A stretch of 64,000 bases of DNA, taken from positions 1 through 64,000 of the forward strand of contig OMVQ01000121.1 of the NCBI GenBank assembly GCA_900314555.1, read 5' to 3'. Made by a program: the position numbers and the translations under genes. Below, in pieces: positions 7,697-16,882 of this stretch. Below the pieces are notes generated by a model. The model searched no databases. It had not been told where the DNA came from and was given only the letters and a program-made list of their open reading frames with translations. The stretch is from an uncultured Eubacteriales bacterium (GTDB lineage Bacteria > Bacillota > Clostridia > Lachnospirales > Lachnospiraceae). Numbering within the stretch: position 1 is the stretch's first letter; each line of letters opens with the position of its first letter.

Positions 7697-8896
7697 ATCT
7701 ATTAATACCGGATTAAAATCTTCTTCCCAAGGAAGTCCGAACTTATTAAGTGCTTCCATAAATGGATCCGGATCAAATTCCTCGATATTAAATACGCCAG
7801 GACCTTTCCACACACCTGTCATTATAAGCATTGCGCCAATCATTGCAGGAACACCTGTTGTATAACTGATTGCCTGTGAACCAACCTCTTTATAACATTC
7901 CTGGTGGTCACAAATATTATACAGATAGTACGTCTTATCTTTACCATCTTTCTTGCCTCTGAATATGCATCCTATATTAGTCTTTCCAACTGTTCTTGGA
8001 CCTAAACTTGCAGGATCAGGTAATACCGCCTTTAGAAATTGCAATGGTACAATCTGTTTTCCCTCGAATTCTATAGGTTCAATTGAAGTCATTCCAACAT
8101 TTTCCAGGCATTTAAGATGTGTAAGATAGCTCTGTCCAAATGTCATAAAGAATCTGATTCTCTTGATTCCCGGTATATTTATTCCAAGTGATTCTAATTC
8201 CTCGTGATGTAAAAGGTACATATCTTTTTTACCTACACCCTTAAAATCATACTCTCTTTTTATTTCCATCGGCTTAGTTTCAACCCATTTGCCGTCTTCC
8301 CAGTAACTTCCATTTGCCGAAACTTCTCTTATATTAATCTCAGGATTAAAATTCGTAGCAAAAGGATAGCCATGGTCACCACCATTACAATCCAGTATAT
8401 CTATATAATTAATTTCGTCAAATTCATGTTTTAAGGCATATGCACTGAATACACCTGTTACTCCCGGATCAAAACCACTTCCTAAGAGTGCTGTTATTCC
8501 TGCTTCCTTGAACTTCTCACGATATGCCCACTGCCATTTATATTCAAACTTCGCTGTATCAAGAGGTTCATAGTTAGCTGTATCTACATAATGTGTCTTA
8601 GTTGCAAGACACGCATCCATTATCGTTAAATCCTGATAAGGAAGCGCAAGATTTAATACAACATCAGGTTTAAAACCATTAATAAGTTCAATTAATTCAT
8701 CTACATTATCTGCATCTACCTTTGCTGTATGTATAATTGTTTTTGTCTTATCTTTTAATTCTTCTTTTAATTTATCGCATTTACTCTTTGTTCTGCTTGC
8801 AATCATTATCTCTTCAAATACTTCACTATTCTGACAACATTTATGGATTGCAACTCCTGCAACTCCACCACAGCCTATTATTAAAGCTTTACCCAT
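7694..8896 (-). CDS. Carboxynorspermidine/carboxyspermidine dehydrogenase (saccharopine dehydrogenase-like)
   Basis: 400 residues with an N-terminal NAD(P)-binding motif LIIGCGGVAGVAIHKC and the saccharopine dehydrogenase-like fold. Members next to nspC condense putrescine (or diaminopropane) with aspartate semialdehyde and reduce the Schiff base to carboxy(nor)spermidine. The assignment rests on similarity plus context: nspC lies in the same operon, and agmatinase and spermidine synthase are directly upstream. Because the operon makes putrescine, carboxyspermidine is the likelier product. It lies 35 bases after speB. Confidence 0.88.
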   Translation of the reverse strand: MGKALIIGCGGVAGVAIHKCCQNSEVFEEIMIASRTKSKCDKLKEELKDKTKTIIHTAKVDADNVDELIELINGFKPDVVLNLALPYQDLTIMDACLATKTHYVDTANYEPLDTAKFEYKWQWAYREKFKEAGITALLGSGFDPGVTGVFSAYALKHEFDEINYIDILDCNGGDHGYPFATNFNPEINIREVSANGSYWEDGKWVETKPMEIKREYDFKGVGKKDMYLLHHEELESLGINIPGIKRIRFFMTFGQSYLTHLKCLENVGMTSIEPIEFEGKQIVPLQFLKAVLPDPASLGPRTVGKTNIGCIFRGKKDGKDKTYYLYNICDHQECYKEVGSQAISYTTGVPAMIGAMLIMTGVWKGPGVFNIEEFDPDPFMEALNKFGLPWEEDFNPVLID

Positions 8897-8931
8897 TCTG
8901 ATTCACCATTTTAACCTTTCTTTTATCGATT

Positions 8932-9780
8932 TTATCCTACGGAAAGTAACAATTCTCTTATTACCTTGCATGCAACCGCTGTAGATACTCCTGAAGTATC
9001 TAAATTAGGTGCAAGCTCATTAACGTCCATTCCGACAATATTTAATTCTGATACTTTCCTGATTGCACTAAGAAGTTCTAGGAATGTAACGCCTCCTGCT
9101 TCCGGAGTTCCTGTTCCAGGAAATATTGATGGATCTAACACATCTAAATCAATAGTAAAATATACCGGATAACCTTTACATTCTCTTATTGCATCTTCTA
9201 ATCCGTCAAAATTGAACTTATTAAGTGTTGTATGTTCTTTTGCCCAGTAGAATTCATTTCTTTCACCACTTCTTATACCGAACTGATATATTCTGTCATC
9301 TCCGACAAGGTCCCATATTCTTCTGATAACTGAAGCATGTGAAAGATTTTCTCCTAAATACTCATCTCGCAGGTCTGTATGGGCATCGAAATGAATTACC
9401 CTTACATTCTGATATTTTTCATAAATCTTTTCAAATGCTCCAAATGTTACTAAATGTTCTCCACCAATCATACATGGTATCTTTTCATTTTCAAGAATTA
9501 AAGCAGTCTTTTCACCAATCATATCAAGCGCTTTTCTCGGATTACCAAATGGCAGTTCTATGTCCCCGCCATCGAATACCTTGATATCCTCTAAATCTCT
9601 GTCCTGATATGGACTATATGTCTCAATTCCATATGACTCACTTCTTATTTCCTTACTTGCAAAACGTGTGCCTGGTCTATATGAGGTTGTCGAATCAAAT
9701 GGTGCACCAAATATCACAATATCCGCATTTTCAAAATCAGATTCACAACCAATAAAATTTTCAATATTTCTATTCCACAT
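8932..9780 (-). CDS. speB: Agmatinase
   Basis: 282 residues of the ureohydrolase family. It hydrolyses agmatine to putrescine and urea. The binuclear manganese ligands are visible: GGEHL, VIHFDAHTDLRDEY and FTIDLDVLDPS. The absence of the arginase-type substrate loop and its position beside the arginine decarboxylase-like gene favour agmatinase over arginase or formiminoglutamase. The start codon overlaps the end of speE by 11 bases, pointing to translational coupling. Confidence 0.92.
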   Translation of the reverse strand: MWNRNIENFIGCESDFENADIVIFGAPFDSTTSYRPGTRFASKEIRSESYGIETYSPYQDRDLEDIKVFDGGDIELPFGNPRKALDMIGEKTALILENEKIPCMIGGEHLVTFGAFEKIYEKYQNVRVIHFDAHTDLRDEYLGENLSHASVIRRIWDLVGDDRIYQFGIRSGERNEFYWAKEHTTLNKFNFDGLEDAIRECKGYPVYFTIDLDVLDPSIFPGTGTPEAGGVTFLELLSAIRKVSELNIVGMDVNELAPNLDTSGVSTAVACKVIRELLLSVG

Positions 9781-10621
9781 CTCTTAACAGCTCCTCTACA
9801 TAATTTGGAAGTGCAAATGCACCCACATGAAGTCTGGTATTATAATACTTTGTCTGTATGCCTAACATATCCCATTTAGCACCGCTAAAGTCTTTGGTTG
9901 GATGATATTTCTTAGAAGAAAAGCCAAATAACCAGTGTCCTGACGGATAGGTAGGAATATGTGCCTGATATACCTTACTTATCTTAAAGCTTTCAACTAT
10001 ACGCTTATGCGCTCTTTGCATAGCCAGCGCATCTTCACTATAGAATGGACTTTCATGCTGGTTAACTATTATACCATCTTCTTTAAGTGCCTTATAACAG
10101 TTACCATAGAATTCCTTGGTAAAAAGTCCCTCGCCCGGTCCAAACGGATCCGTAGAATCTACAATTATTAAATCATACTCATTTTCGCAGTTACGCACGT
10201 ATTTAAGACCGTCCTGATATGTAATATGAACTCTCTCATCATCTAAGCTGCATGCTGTAAGCGGAAGATATTTTTTACACACTTCTACGACAAGTTCGTC
10301 TATTTCAACCATATCTATGTGTTCAATGGTAGAATATCTGCATAATTCTCTTATTACACCACCGTCTCCTGCGCCTATAACTAACACTTTCTTTACATTA
10401 GGATGAACCGCCATTGGCACATGTACAATCATCTCATGATATATAAATTCATCTTTTTCAGTAAGCATCATATATCCGTCAAGAGTCAGAAATCTTCCAA
10501 ATTCCTTTGAATCAAATACATCTATTCTCTGATAATCACTCTGGGCGCTAAATAACTGTCTGTTAACTTTAATTGAAAAATTAACATCTGATGTATGCTT
10601 TTCAGTAAACCATAATTCCAT
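9770..10621 (-). CDS. speE: Spermidine synthase (putrescine aminopropyltransferase)
   Basis: 283 residues. It transfers the aminopropyl group of decarboxylated S-adenosylmethionine to putrescine. VLVIGAGDGGVIREL is the nucleotide-binding loop, MVEIDELVVEVCKKYLP carries the acidic residue for the ribose, and IIVDSTDPFGPGEGLF is the gate/catalytic stretch conserved in the family. The gene starts 4 bases after the decarboxylase stop codon with a GGAG ribosome site. Presence of speD in the same operon supports the assignment. Confidence 0.95.
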   Translation of the reverse strand: MELWFTEKHTSDVNFSIKVNRQLFSAQSDYQRIDVFDSKEFGRFLTLDGYMMLTEKDEFIYHEMIVHVPMAVHPNVKKVLVIGAGDGGVIRELCRYSTIEHIDMVEIDELVVEVCKKYLPLTACSLDDERVHITYQDGLKYVRNCENEYDLIIVDSTDPFGPGEGLFTKEFYGNCYKALKEDGIIVNQHESPFYSEDALAMQRAHKRIVESFKISKVYQAHIPTYPSGHWLFGFSSKKYHPTKDFSGAKWDMLGIQTKYYNTRLHVGAFALPNYVEELLRDVE

Positions 10622-10625
10622 CTGA

Positions 10626-12080
10626 TCACTTCTCCTCCTTTACAACATTTAATCTTGTTATATCCATACTTTCAGGTCCTGTCATAAAACAGCCTTTTTC
10701 CTTTGCATATGATATATATGTAAGTATTTCTTCTGTTATCATTTCTCCCGGTGCTAAAATCGGTATTCCCGGTGGATAACACATAACAAATTCGCTGCAT
10801 ATTCTTCCTATTGTCTCTTTAACCGGTAACGACTCTTTATCAGCATAGAAAGCCTTTTTAGGCGACATCGCAACGGTCGGATTGATATATTCGTGGTCGA
10901 ACATTCCTGTTCTTTCTTTTTTGAATCTTCGTCTTATTTCTGCTAATGCGCTTACCAATCTTTCTATCTCTCTTTCCCTGTCACCTACTGAAATATAGGC
11001 TAAAATATTTCCAATATCACCAAATTCAATCTGTATGTCGTACTCATCTCTTAACAAGTCATATACTTCTATTCCTGTAAGTCCGACATTGAATGTATTA
11101 ACCGATAATTTTGTAACATCGAAATCATATATTGAATCTCCATTAATTATCTCTCTGCTATATGCATAGTAGTCACCTATCTCATTTATCTCATCTCTTG
11201 CATATTTCGCAAGGCTTCTCACCTTTTCAAATGTTTCCCTGCCATTTAATGCCAGATTCTTGCGTGACATATCAAGACTTGATAATAACAGATAGCTTCC
11301 ACTTGTTGTCTGTGTAAGATTTATAACCTGTCTTACATAGTTATGATTAATATTTTTGCCAACTAACAATATTGAACTCTGTGTAAGACTTCCGCCTGAT
11401 TTATGCATACTAACTGATGCCATATCAGCTCCCGCCTCCATCGCAGACATAGGAAGACTTTCATCAAAATAGAAATGTGTTCCATGTGCCTCATCAGCTA
11501 GTACTTTCATTCCATATGTATGTGCAAGTTCAGTAATTCTCTTTATATCCGAACAGATTCCATAATATGTCGGATTATTAACCATTACGGCTTTCGCATC
11601 AGGATTTTCTAATATGGCTTTTTCAACTTCTGATACAGACATTCCTAAAGCAATTCCTAATCTTTTATCTGACTCCGGATTAACATATACAGGTATTGCG
11701 CCGCTTAGTATTAATGCATTTATTGCACTTCTATGTACATTTCTTGGCATTATTATCTTATCGCCCTCTTTACAGGTTGCAAGTATCATTGTCTGTACTG
11801 CCGAAGTCGTTCCTCCCACCATGAAAAATGCATGTTCTGCTCCGAATGCATCTGCTGCTAATTCTTCTGCTTCTTTAATTACTGATACCGGATGGCACAG
11901 ATTATCTAAAGGCTTCATTGAATTCACATCTACTGACATACATTTTTCACCCAGAAAATCTGTAAGCTCTTTATTAGCTTTTCCATGTTTATGTCCCGGT
12001 ACATCAAATGGTACTATTCTTTCTCTTTTAAGTCTGTTCAACGCCTCATATAATGGCATTCTGTTCTGTTCAAGTTTCAT
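10626..12080 (-). CDS. speA: Arginine/lysine/ornithine decarboxylase, probably arginine decarboxylase
   Basis: 484 residues from the ATG at 12080; an in-frame ATG at 12092 is embedded in the ribosome site GGAATGGAG. It is a fold-I PLP enzyme of the Orn/Lys/Arg decarboxylase family, of the short Gram-positive type without the wing domain. The PLP lysine is in SVSMHKSGGSLTQSS, and ADEAHGTHFYF carries the PLP-nitrogen aspartate. Substrate is not decided by these motifs, but the agmatinase two genes downstream makes arginine the most sensible substrate (arginine to agmatine to putrescine). The gene follows speD by about 30 bases. Confidence 0.88.
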   Translation of the reverse strand: MKLEQNRMPLYEALNRLKRERIVPFDVPGHKHGKANKELTDFLGEKCMSVDVNSMKPLDNLCHPVSVIKEAEELAADAFGAEHAFFMVGGTTSAVQTMILATCKEGDKIIMPRNVHRSAINALILSGAIPVYVNPESDKRLGIALGMSVSEVEKAILENPDAKAVMVNNPTYYGICSDIKRITELAHTYGMKVLADEAHGTHFYFDESLPMSAMEAGADMASVSMHKSGGSLTQSSILLVGKNINHNYVRQVINLTQTTSGSYLLLSSLDMSRKNLALNGRETFEKVRSLAKYARDEINEIGDYYAYSREIINGDSIYDFDVTKLSVNTFNVGLTGIEVYDLLRDEYDIQIEFGDIGNILAYISVGDREREIERLVSALAEIRRRFKKERTGMFDHEYINPTVAMSPKKAFYADKESLPVKETIGRICSEFVMCYPPGIPILAPGEMITEEILTYISYAKEKGCFMTGPESMDITRLNVVKEEK

Positions 12081-12109
12081 TTCCGTCTCCATTCCATTTA
12101 TGGGATTAT

Positions 12110-12904
12110 CTAGAAAATATTACTTCCACTAAATATTTCTATCATTTCTCTTCTAAGGCTGTTAGTTATCTCTAATCTTTCTTTTGGTGGCAATTCATAC
12201 ACATCTGTATTAAACAGGTAATTTTGTAAATCAATCTCTTTAATAAGCATTTTCGTATGAAAAATATTAGACTGATACATATTTACATCTATTGCATCAT
12301 ATTTCTTCAATGTTGCACTGTCTATATAATCCTGTATTGATGTAATCTTATGGTCTATGAATAACTTTTTACCATTGACATCTCTAGTAAAACCTCGCAC
12401 CTTATAATCCATAGTTATAATATCTGAGTCAAAGCTTCCAATCAGATAATCAAGTGTAGATAATGGTGTTATCTCTCCGCACGTTGCCACATCAATATCT
12501 ACTCTGAATGTTGCAATACTCGTCTCAGGATGATATTCAGGATATGTATGTACCGTAACATGGCTTTTATCTAAATGGGCCACCGTAGTATCTCCCTTAG
12601 TAATAATCTCTCTACGCATATCGCCACTTCTGGCCTTTAACATCTGCTCTTCTGCTAAAAGTATCGTAACACTTGCCCCCTGCGGTTCATAATCCTGTTT
12701 AGACACATTCAGGATATGCGCCCCTATCATTTCTGTAATATTACATAATATCTTAACCAGACGTTCAGAATTATACTGTTCATCAATATATGAAATATAG
12801 TCTTTCTGCTCTCTTTCTGATTTCGCATAACAGACATCATATATATTAAAGCTTAATGATTTCGTCAGATTATTAAAACCATATAATTTTAATTTGTCAT
12901 TCAT
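12110..12904 (-). CDS. speD: S-adenosylmethionine decarboxylase proenzyme
   Basis: 264 residues, the same length as the E. coli class enzyme and twice that of the short B. subtilis type. It makes decarboxylated SAM, the aminopropyl donor for SpeE, and self-cleaves to create its pyruvoyl group. The cleavage serine is in [18 protein letters not shown]. It is the first gene of the polyamine operon, with an AGGAGAAG ribosome site. No strong promoter is visible directly upstream after the terminator at 13.1 kb. Expression may therefore depend on read-through from the promoter at 13.5 kb or on a weak promoter near 12.93 kb. Confidence 0.95.
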   Translation of the reverse strand: MNDKLKLYGFNNLTKSLSFNIYDVCYAKSEREQKDYISYIDEQYNSERLVKILCNITEMIGAHILNVSKQDYEPQGASVTILLAEEQMLKARSGDMRREIITKGDTTVAHLDKSHVTVHTYPEYHPETSIATFRVDIDVATCGEITPLSTLDYLIGSFDSDIITMDYKVRGFTRDVNGKKLFIDHKITSIQDYIDSATLKKYDAIDVNMYQSNIFHTKMLIKEIDLQNYLFNTDVYELPPKERLEITNSLRREMIEIFSGSNIF

Positions 12905-12976
12905 CTTCTTCTCCTGTCAATTGGCAAAAGGATAAATCCACTTTGCATAATTCTAATTTTCCTATTAAAGAATAAA

Positions 12977-13109
12977 GAATGTCGCTTGCGACATTCTCCG
13001 CCTGCGGCGGATTGCGATAGCAACATTTTCCGTTCCGCCGCAGTGCGATCCTCGCGGAGCGTTTTTGCTTACTAGGACAATTTCAACGAAATTTTCTAGT
13101 AAGCAAAAA
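12977..13109. repeat. GC-richer cluster of hairpins before speD
   Basis: Three inverted repeats follow one another. GAATGTCGCTTGCGACATTC is at 12977-12996. GCGGCGGA (13004-13011) pairs with TCCGCCGC (13034-13041). TTTTTGCTTACTAG (13062-13075) pairs with CTAGTAAGCAAAAA (13096-13109), a perfect 14-bp stem. The block is visibly richer in G+C than its surroundings and resembles the modular hairpin repeats at 23.2, 25.8 and 48.0 kb in architecture, though not in sequence. It lies in the leader of the polyamine operon. Confidence 0.7.
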
Positions 13110-13150
13110 AAAATCAAGTGTATGCACACTTCCAGCACAAACACTTGATT
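13104..13150 (-). terminator. Strong rho-independent terminator
   Basis: On the minus strand AATCAAGTGT pairs perfectly with ACACTTGATT, followed by a run of about ten T. It ends the transcription unit that starts at about 13.5 kb, and any read-through from the SpoIID-domain gene upstream. It lies about 200 bases before speD. Confidence 0.9.
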
Positions 13151-13495
13151 ATATTTACTAATTGGTTTATTTATTTTTGAATTTCACAAAATTAATTCAT
13201 ATTTATTTATTCAATATAGCGTTTAGAGTCTATATAGCAAGAAATTACTTTTACTACTCTTATTGATTTTTCACAAGTGTGATGTGCACATAGTGCAACT
13301 GTCTATCCAATTGGTTATTAAGTCACCAACTCAATGCCATCACTGGCATCAACTTATAAAATTTGAATTATAAATTCAATCAATATGGTAATTTCAAAAT
13401 TACCCTGTTCAAAATAATTCCTGCAAAACTTTACGCTTGCTTTTCCCATCATTTTTCTAAAATGATATTCGAGGAAAATGTTTTCATTTTTCACT
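13104..13495 (-). ncRNA. Candidate structured non-coding RNA or attenuator leader upstream of the polyamine operon
   Basis: A perfect-consensus promoter (13503-13532) and a strong terminator (13104-13150) bracket about 390 bases with no credible ORF. Several local helices are visible in the minus-strand transcript: GGTAATTTTGAAATTACC, GATGCCAGTGATGGCATT, TTGGTGACTTAATAACCAA, GTGCACTATGTGCAC-like pairing and a GAATTT/AAATTC pair. The order promoter, structured RNA, terminator, polyamine operon fits either an independent small RNA or a transcription-attenuation leader. It has none of the hallmarks of tmRNA, RNase P RNA or SRP RNA, and I could not assign it to a family. The 5' end is predicted from the promoter only. 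Confidence 0.6.
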
Positions 13496-13502
13496 AAGGG
13501 TG

Positions 13503-13532
13503 ATTATATATTATTTCTGTATGATATGTCAA
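13503..13532 (-). promoter_or_regulatory. Consensus sigma-70 promoter of the candidate RNA
   Basis: On the minus strand TTGACA (13527-13532) and TATAAT (13503-13508) are separated by 18 bases; both hexamers match the consensus exactly. The predicted start is near 13495. It sits only a few bases past the end of the SpoIID-domain gene, so it directs transcription away from that gene into the intergenic RNA. Confidence 0.85.
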
Positions 13533-13544
13533 TGATTTTTCACA

Positions 13545-15785
13545 TTATTTATTATCATAAATAAATTCTATATTCACACTGTCATAGAAGAATTTAAGTA
13601 TTTCTTCGTAATTCATTCCCTTGTCTATCATACTTTTTACAGCAGTCTGGCTCATTCCGGCACCATGCCCATAGCCTCCGCCATAGAAGGTGTAACTATT
13701 ACCATTCTTCTCTACTGTAAAATATGCACTTGGCAAAGCATTAAATGTATCAACTGATGTGCCGTCTGCTTTATTAATTGCTATTCCATTAGGACTTATC
13801 AGATTCCTTATAGCTGTCTGCTTTACTATCTTAACTACAGCCGATGTTCCCTTAATAATCAATTCTTCTATCGTTCCTCCCACTCCGCGTTTTTCTACAT
13901 ACATATCTGTAACTTCCCCTATATTAGTAAGTTTCCTGCTTACAAAACCCTCATCTGTCCAGGTAAGAACATTATCAGGATAACTGTTATATATCCTTGC
14001 TATATTTCCATTAATGCTGTCTGATAATTGCTCCTTTGTCATTGTAATATTCCATCTGTACCATGAACTTCCTTTATCATAAGTATCATATTCTGTTTTA
14101 ATAAATTCATTGAATGTATTGTTATCAGATAAATCAATGTTATTGTCACCGTCACATAATAATTTACCTTTGATATACGGAAGAGGACTTCCTCCCCATA
14201 CTGTAGAATCTGTTGTACTTCCACAAGAGGTTGCAAAGAAATATGTATTTGCTATTTCACCATTATACATTAACACCTGACCATAGGTAGCTTTAACCGC
14301 TGATATCGAATTCTCATTTTCAGGCGTGACATTATATACCTGATAATCTGTGCTGTCATTTACCTGTGCGCCATATGCACTTAATGCACCATTATTCATA
14401 TGGCTTACAGCATAACTTCTTGCACATACTGCCTGAACTTTTAATGCCTCAATACCATATGAGGACGGCATCTCGCTTGGAACTACGGCATACAGATATT
14501 GTTCTAACGATAATTCATTAATCACAACTATTTTTCCGTCATACAAGCCTAACTCAATTGTTCCTCTGTATTCAGGATTATTGCCATTACGACTAACTGA
14601 ATTAAGCATAATCTTGCCATTTTCGTCCTGCGCCACAATCTTTATTCTTCCCACCTTTAACTTATCATTATCGCAATTAAATGTAAGTGAATCTCCTGAA
14701 TTATATAAATCTTTTCTCTCTTTAGGAGTATCTGAACCATCATTTTCAAAATAGATTACATAGAACGGACTCTTACTGCTTACAGTTACATAATCGTGTG
14801 TTAAAGCGGTATAACCCGTAGCCTTAATAAGAACTCTTATGTTGTCAGCATTAGGAAGATTATCCATAAATATTCCACAGATTTTCTTATCTGCAACTAT
14901 AAATCTCAGGTTCTCATCTCCGACTCTTACACTTTCAATTCCCTGTTCTTTATAAGAATCATATGAAGAATATACTCTGTATTTTTCATCTAATGCAACA
15001 TTACCAAAACCCTCTACTTCTATACCATTCTCACTTATCGCCTGCACTTTTCCACTTATACTGTCCCTCTTAAGACTCATTTTCACAATTTTATCATCTC
15101 TTATAACTAAGTCGCACATAACGCCCTCTAATTTCTCTTTTAATCCCTTTACCGCAAATGTACGCTCAATGCCATTTAATCTGACAGTAATATTATCTTT
15201 TTCACTGCCAATGATTAACAGATTATTAAAAGTTACCTCATTGCTTACCTTTTTAATAAATATAATCCGGTTGTCACGAACCATTGCTTCAATACATTTA
15301 TCATTCAGATTATCCATTGAAAGATTATAAACATAACTTCTGGCATCAGAAACAATATTTTTATTCTCCTTATCAATACGATAAATATTAATGGTCTTAG
15401 TATCACATATTTTATCCATTCCATTTGCTTTACTAATAAATACTAATATCTCATACCAGTTTTCCCTGCTTATTTTATCAGTTTTACCCAACTTAACTCT
15501 GATAATGCTTTTTATATCCTCTAAACCAAGTGTTTCTAACATATTCTCCGCATCATCTATACTTATATAATCATTTCCATTCTTATAATTACCACGATTA
15601 ATAATCTCTTCTCCATACATTGAATTAATCGATTCAATTCCCTCTTCTATAATTACATACTCTTTTATGGTATTTTCTTTCTTATTCATAAAAAAAGCTA
15701 TATAAATTAACGCAAAAACAATACCTGTTATACATATTGCGGATATTAGAATCTTACTTTTCCTCTTCAACATTGTTTTAACCAT
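13545..15785 (-). CDS. Membrane-anchored SpoIID/LytB-domain protein
   Basis: 746 residues. A basic N-terminus and one transmembrane helix (about 10-32) are followed by about 350 residues without a recognisable domain, then a SpoIID domain in the C-terminal third. The SpoIID domain contains YLYAVVPSEMPSSYGIEALKVQA, an ATSCGSTTD stretch, and the terminal YGHGAGMSQTAVKSM. SpoIID-type proteins are peptidoglycan lytic transglycosylases that act on denuded glycan in spore engulfment, or on vegetative walls in LytB-like members. The size is about twice that of B. subtilis SpoIID, so it is not the canonical sporulation protein. The start could be the ATG at 15785 or the one four codons later; the AAAGGA site lies close before both. 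Confidence 0.85.
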   Translation of the reverse strand: MVKTMLKRKSKILISAICITGIVFALIYIAFFMNKKENTIKEYVIIEEGIESINSMYGEEIINRGNYKNGNDYISIDDAENMLETLGLEDIKSIIRVKLGKTDKISRENWYEILVFISKANGMDKICDTKTINIYRIDKENKNIVSDARSYVYNLSMDNLNDKCIEAMVRDNRIIFIKKVSNEVTFNNLLIIGSEKDNITVRLNGIERTFAVKGLKEKLEGVMCDLVIRDDKIVKMSLKRDSISGKVQAISENGIEVEGFGNVALDEKYRVYSSYDSYKEQGIESVRVGDENLRFIVADKKICGIFMDNLPNADNIRVLIKATGYTALTHDYVTVSSKSPFYVIYFENDGSDTPKERKDLYNSGDSLTFNCDNDKLKVGRIKIVAQDENGKIMLNSVSRNGNNPEYRGTIELGLYDGKIVVINELSLEQYLYAVVPSEMPSSYGIEALKVQAVCARSYAVSHMNNGALSAYGAQVNDSTDYQVYNVTPENENSISAVKATYGQVLMYNGEIANTYFFATSCGSTTDSTVWGGSPLPYIKGKLLCDGDNNIDLSDNNTFNEFIKTEYDTYDKGSSWYRWNITMTKEQLSDSINGNIARIYNSYPDNVLTWTDEGFVSRKLTNIGEVTDMYVEKRGVGGTIEELIIKGTSAVVKIVKQTAIRNLISPNGIAINKADGTSVDTFNALPSAYFTVEKNGNSYTFYGGGYGHGAGMSQTAVKSMIDKGMNYEEILKFFYDSVNIEFIYDNK

Positions 15786-15984
15786 TCCTTTCGTTTATTC
15801 ATATAGCTGTCTGCTTTTTAATCTTATGAGTAGTCCGTTTCCATTATTACATAAAATATTCCGTCAAAAATATTTCACTGATAAATCTTCTGCCGATAAT
15901 TTTATTTTTCTATATACAATACTCAAATAATATTTTTCACTAAATTTAAAATATAATATAATTAACCAAGAAATAAATGAATTG

Positions 15985-16216
15985 AAAAAAGCAGCACCAA
16001 TGGTGCTGCCTTAATTTCATATATACCCCAAAATGTCGGCTCCTGCAGTTTTGATTCCTAGCAAAGCTAGGTGGGTTTCCGCATTCAGGCTTCTGTGGTC
16101 CACTCAAAGGAGGCTTCACATCCGACTAAAGATATAAGAGTCCCTGTTCAAAAATGTAGGTTCAAAAAAACAGAAGTTATCGTGCATTCCAGGAAATATA
16201 TACTAACTAAATCGTT
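15985..16216 (-). ncRNA. ssrS: Probable 6S RNA
   Basis: The minus-strand transcript contains AGCCTCCTTTGAGTGGACC, GAATGCGGAAACCCACCTAG, a CTAGCTTTGCTAG hairpin and a 3' segment ending GACATTTTGGGGT. These match, from memory, the pattern of 6S RNAs of Clostridia. A promoter at 16223-16251 and a perfect terminator hairpin (GCAGCACC/GGTGCTGC, 15991-16009, followed by six T on the minus strand) bound it at about 230 nt, near the usual size. 6S RNA binds the housekeeping RNA polymerase holoenzyme and dampens transcription in stationary phase. The 5' end is a prediction. It could instead be another structured RNA, since I rely on motif memory, not a covariance search. Confidence 0.62.
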
Positions 16217-16222
16217 GAATTT

Positions 16223-16251
16223 AGTATACTTTATTTTATGAAAATTTTCAA
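16223..16251 (-). promoter_or_regulatory. Predicted promoter of the probable 6S RNA
   Basis: TTGAAA and TATACT on the minus strand are separated by 17 bases, with a predicted start near 16216. It lies between the RNA and the long palindrome that borders prfC. Confidence 0.6.
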
Positions 16252-16284
16252 TAAAAAATTCATATTTTTTGCAAGTTTTTTTAG

Positions 16285-16882
16285 TTAATTTCTACCAAAG
16301 AAATCCGGTCTCAAAACTTTCCTTAAACATAGTTAGACTATTAATTACTAAAACCTTACACATACAATTATCAACTTATAAAATCTATATTCGATGAATT
16401 TTAATATATAAATATTAGAACTTGTGTTTCAAATTGCTAATTTGTCGATGTCGTTGTTTAGTTCTTTAGATTATTTGTGTTCATTCAACAACCAGACAAT
16501 TAAACAAAGTTGTCCGCCTATGACACACACTCGATTTATGACGTATCGTGTGGGTGTTATATACCGCCATATGCAAAAGGTCGGTGCAGTAAATCACCAT
16601 TCAAGCAAAGCGCGTTTGATTTACTGCACCGTAATAACCTCTGCATATGACGGTATTTACACCCACTAGATTAAGTTATATGAGAGAATGTGTCATAGGC
16701 GGACATCTTAGCTTAATTGTCTGTATGGTGAATGTACACAAAATTAAAACTAAACAACGACACCTGACAAATTTACGCAATTCTTACAATAAGTTCTAAT
16801 ATTTATATATTTCAAATTCATTCGACATATGATTTATAAATTAATTGTATTATTATGGTTTTAGTAATTAATTTCTACCAAA
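16285..16882. repeat. Long imperfect palindrome (about 530 bp) with a 15-bp duplication of the prfC end
   Basis: From 16340 to 16872 the sequence is one imperfect inverted repeat with arms of about 265 bases. The ends are ATTAATTACTAAAACC and GGTTTTAGTAATTAAT. Inside, TTAGAACTT-, TGTCGTTGTTTAG-, GACAATTAA-, TGTCCGCCTATGACACA- and GGTGCAGTAAATCA-containing blocks each recur in reverse complement on the other arm. The tip is near 16600. TTAATTTCTACCAAA, the reverse complement of the last four codons and stop of prfC, occurs at 16868-16882 and again at 16285-16299. The element therefore looks inserted at the prfC stop, with the target duplicated. No transposase ORF is present. The rest of the 1.08-kb gap (15786-16867) holds the probable 6S RNA. 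Confidence 0.85.

Noticed and set aside
13104..13495. tmRNA, RNase P RNA or SRP RNA in the gap before speD
   Set aside because: No tRNA-like ends, no conserved P4-type core and no SRP GGTCAGG-type loop are visible.
16424..16669. 81-codon plus-strand ORF within the long palindrome
   Set aside because: It has no ribosome site and runs across the palindrome's left arm and tip, so it is explained by the inverted repeat rather than coding.
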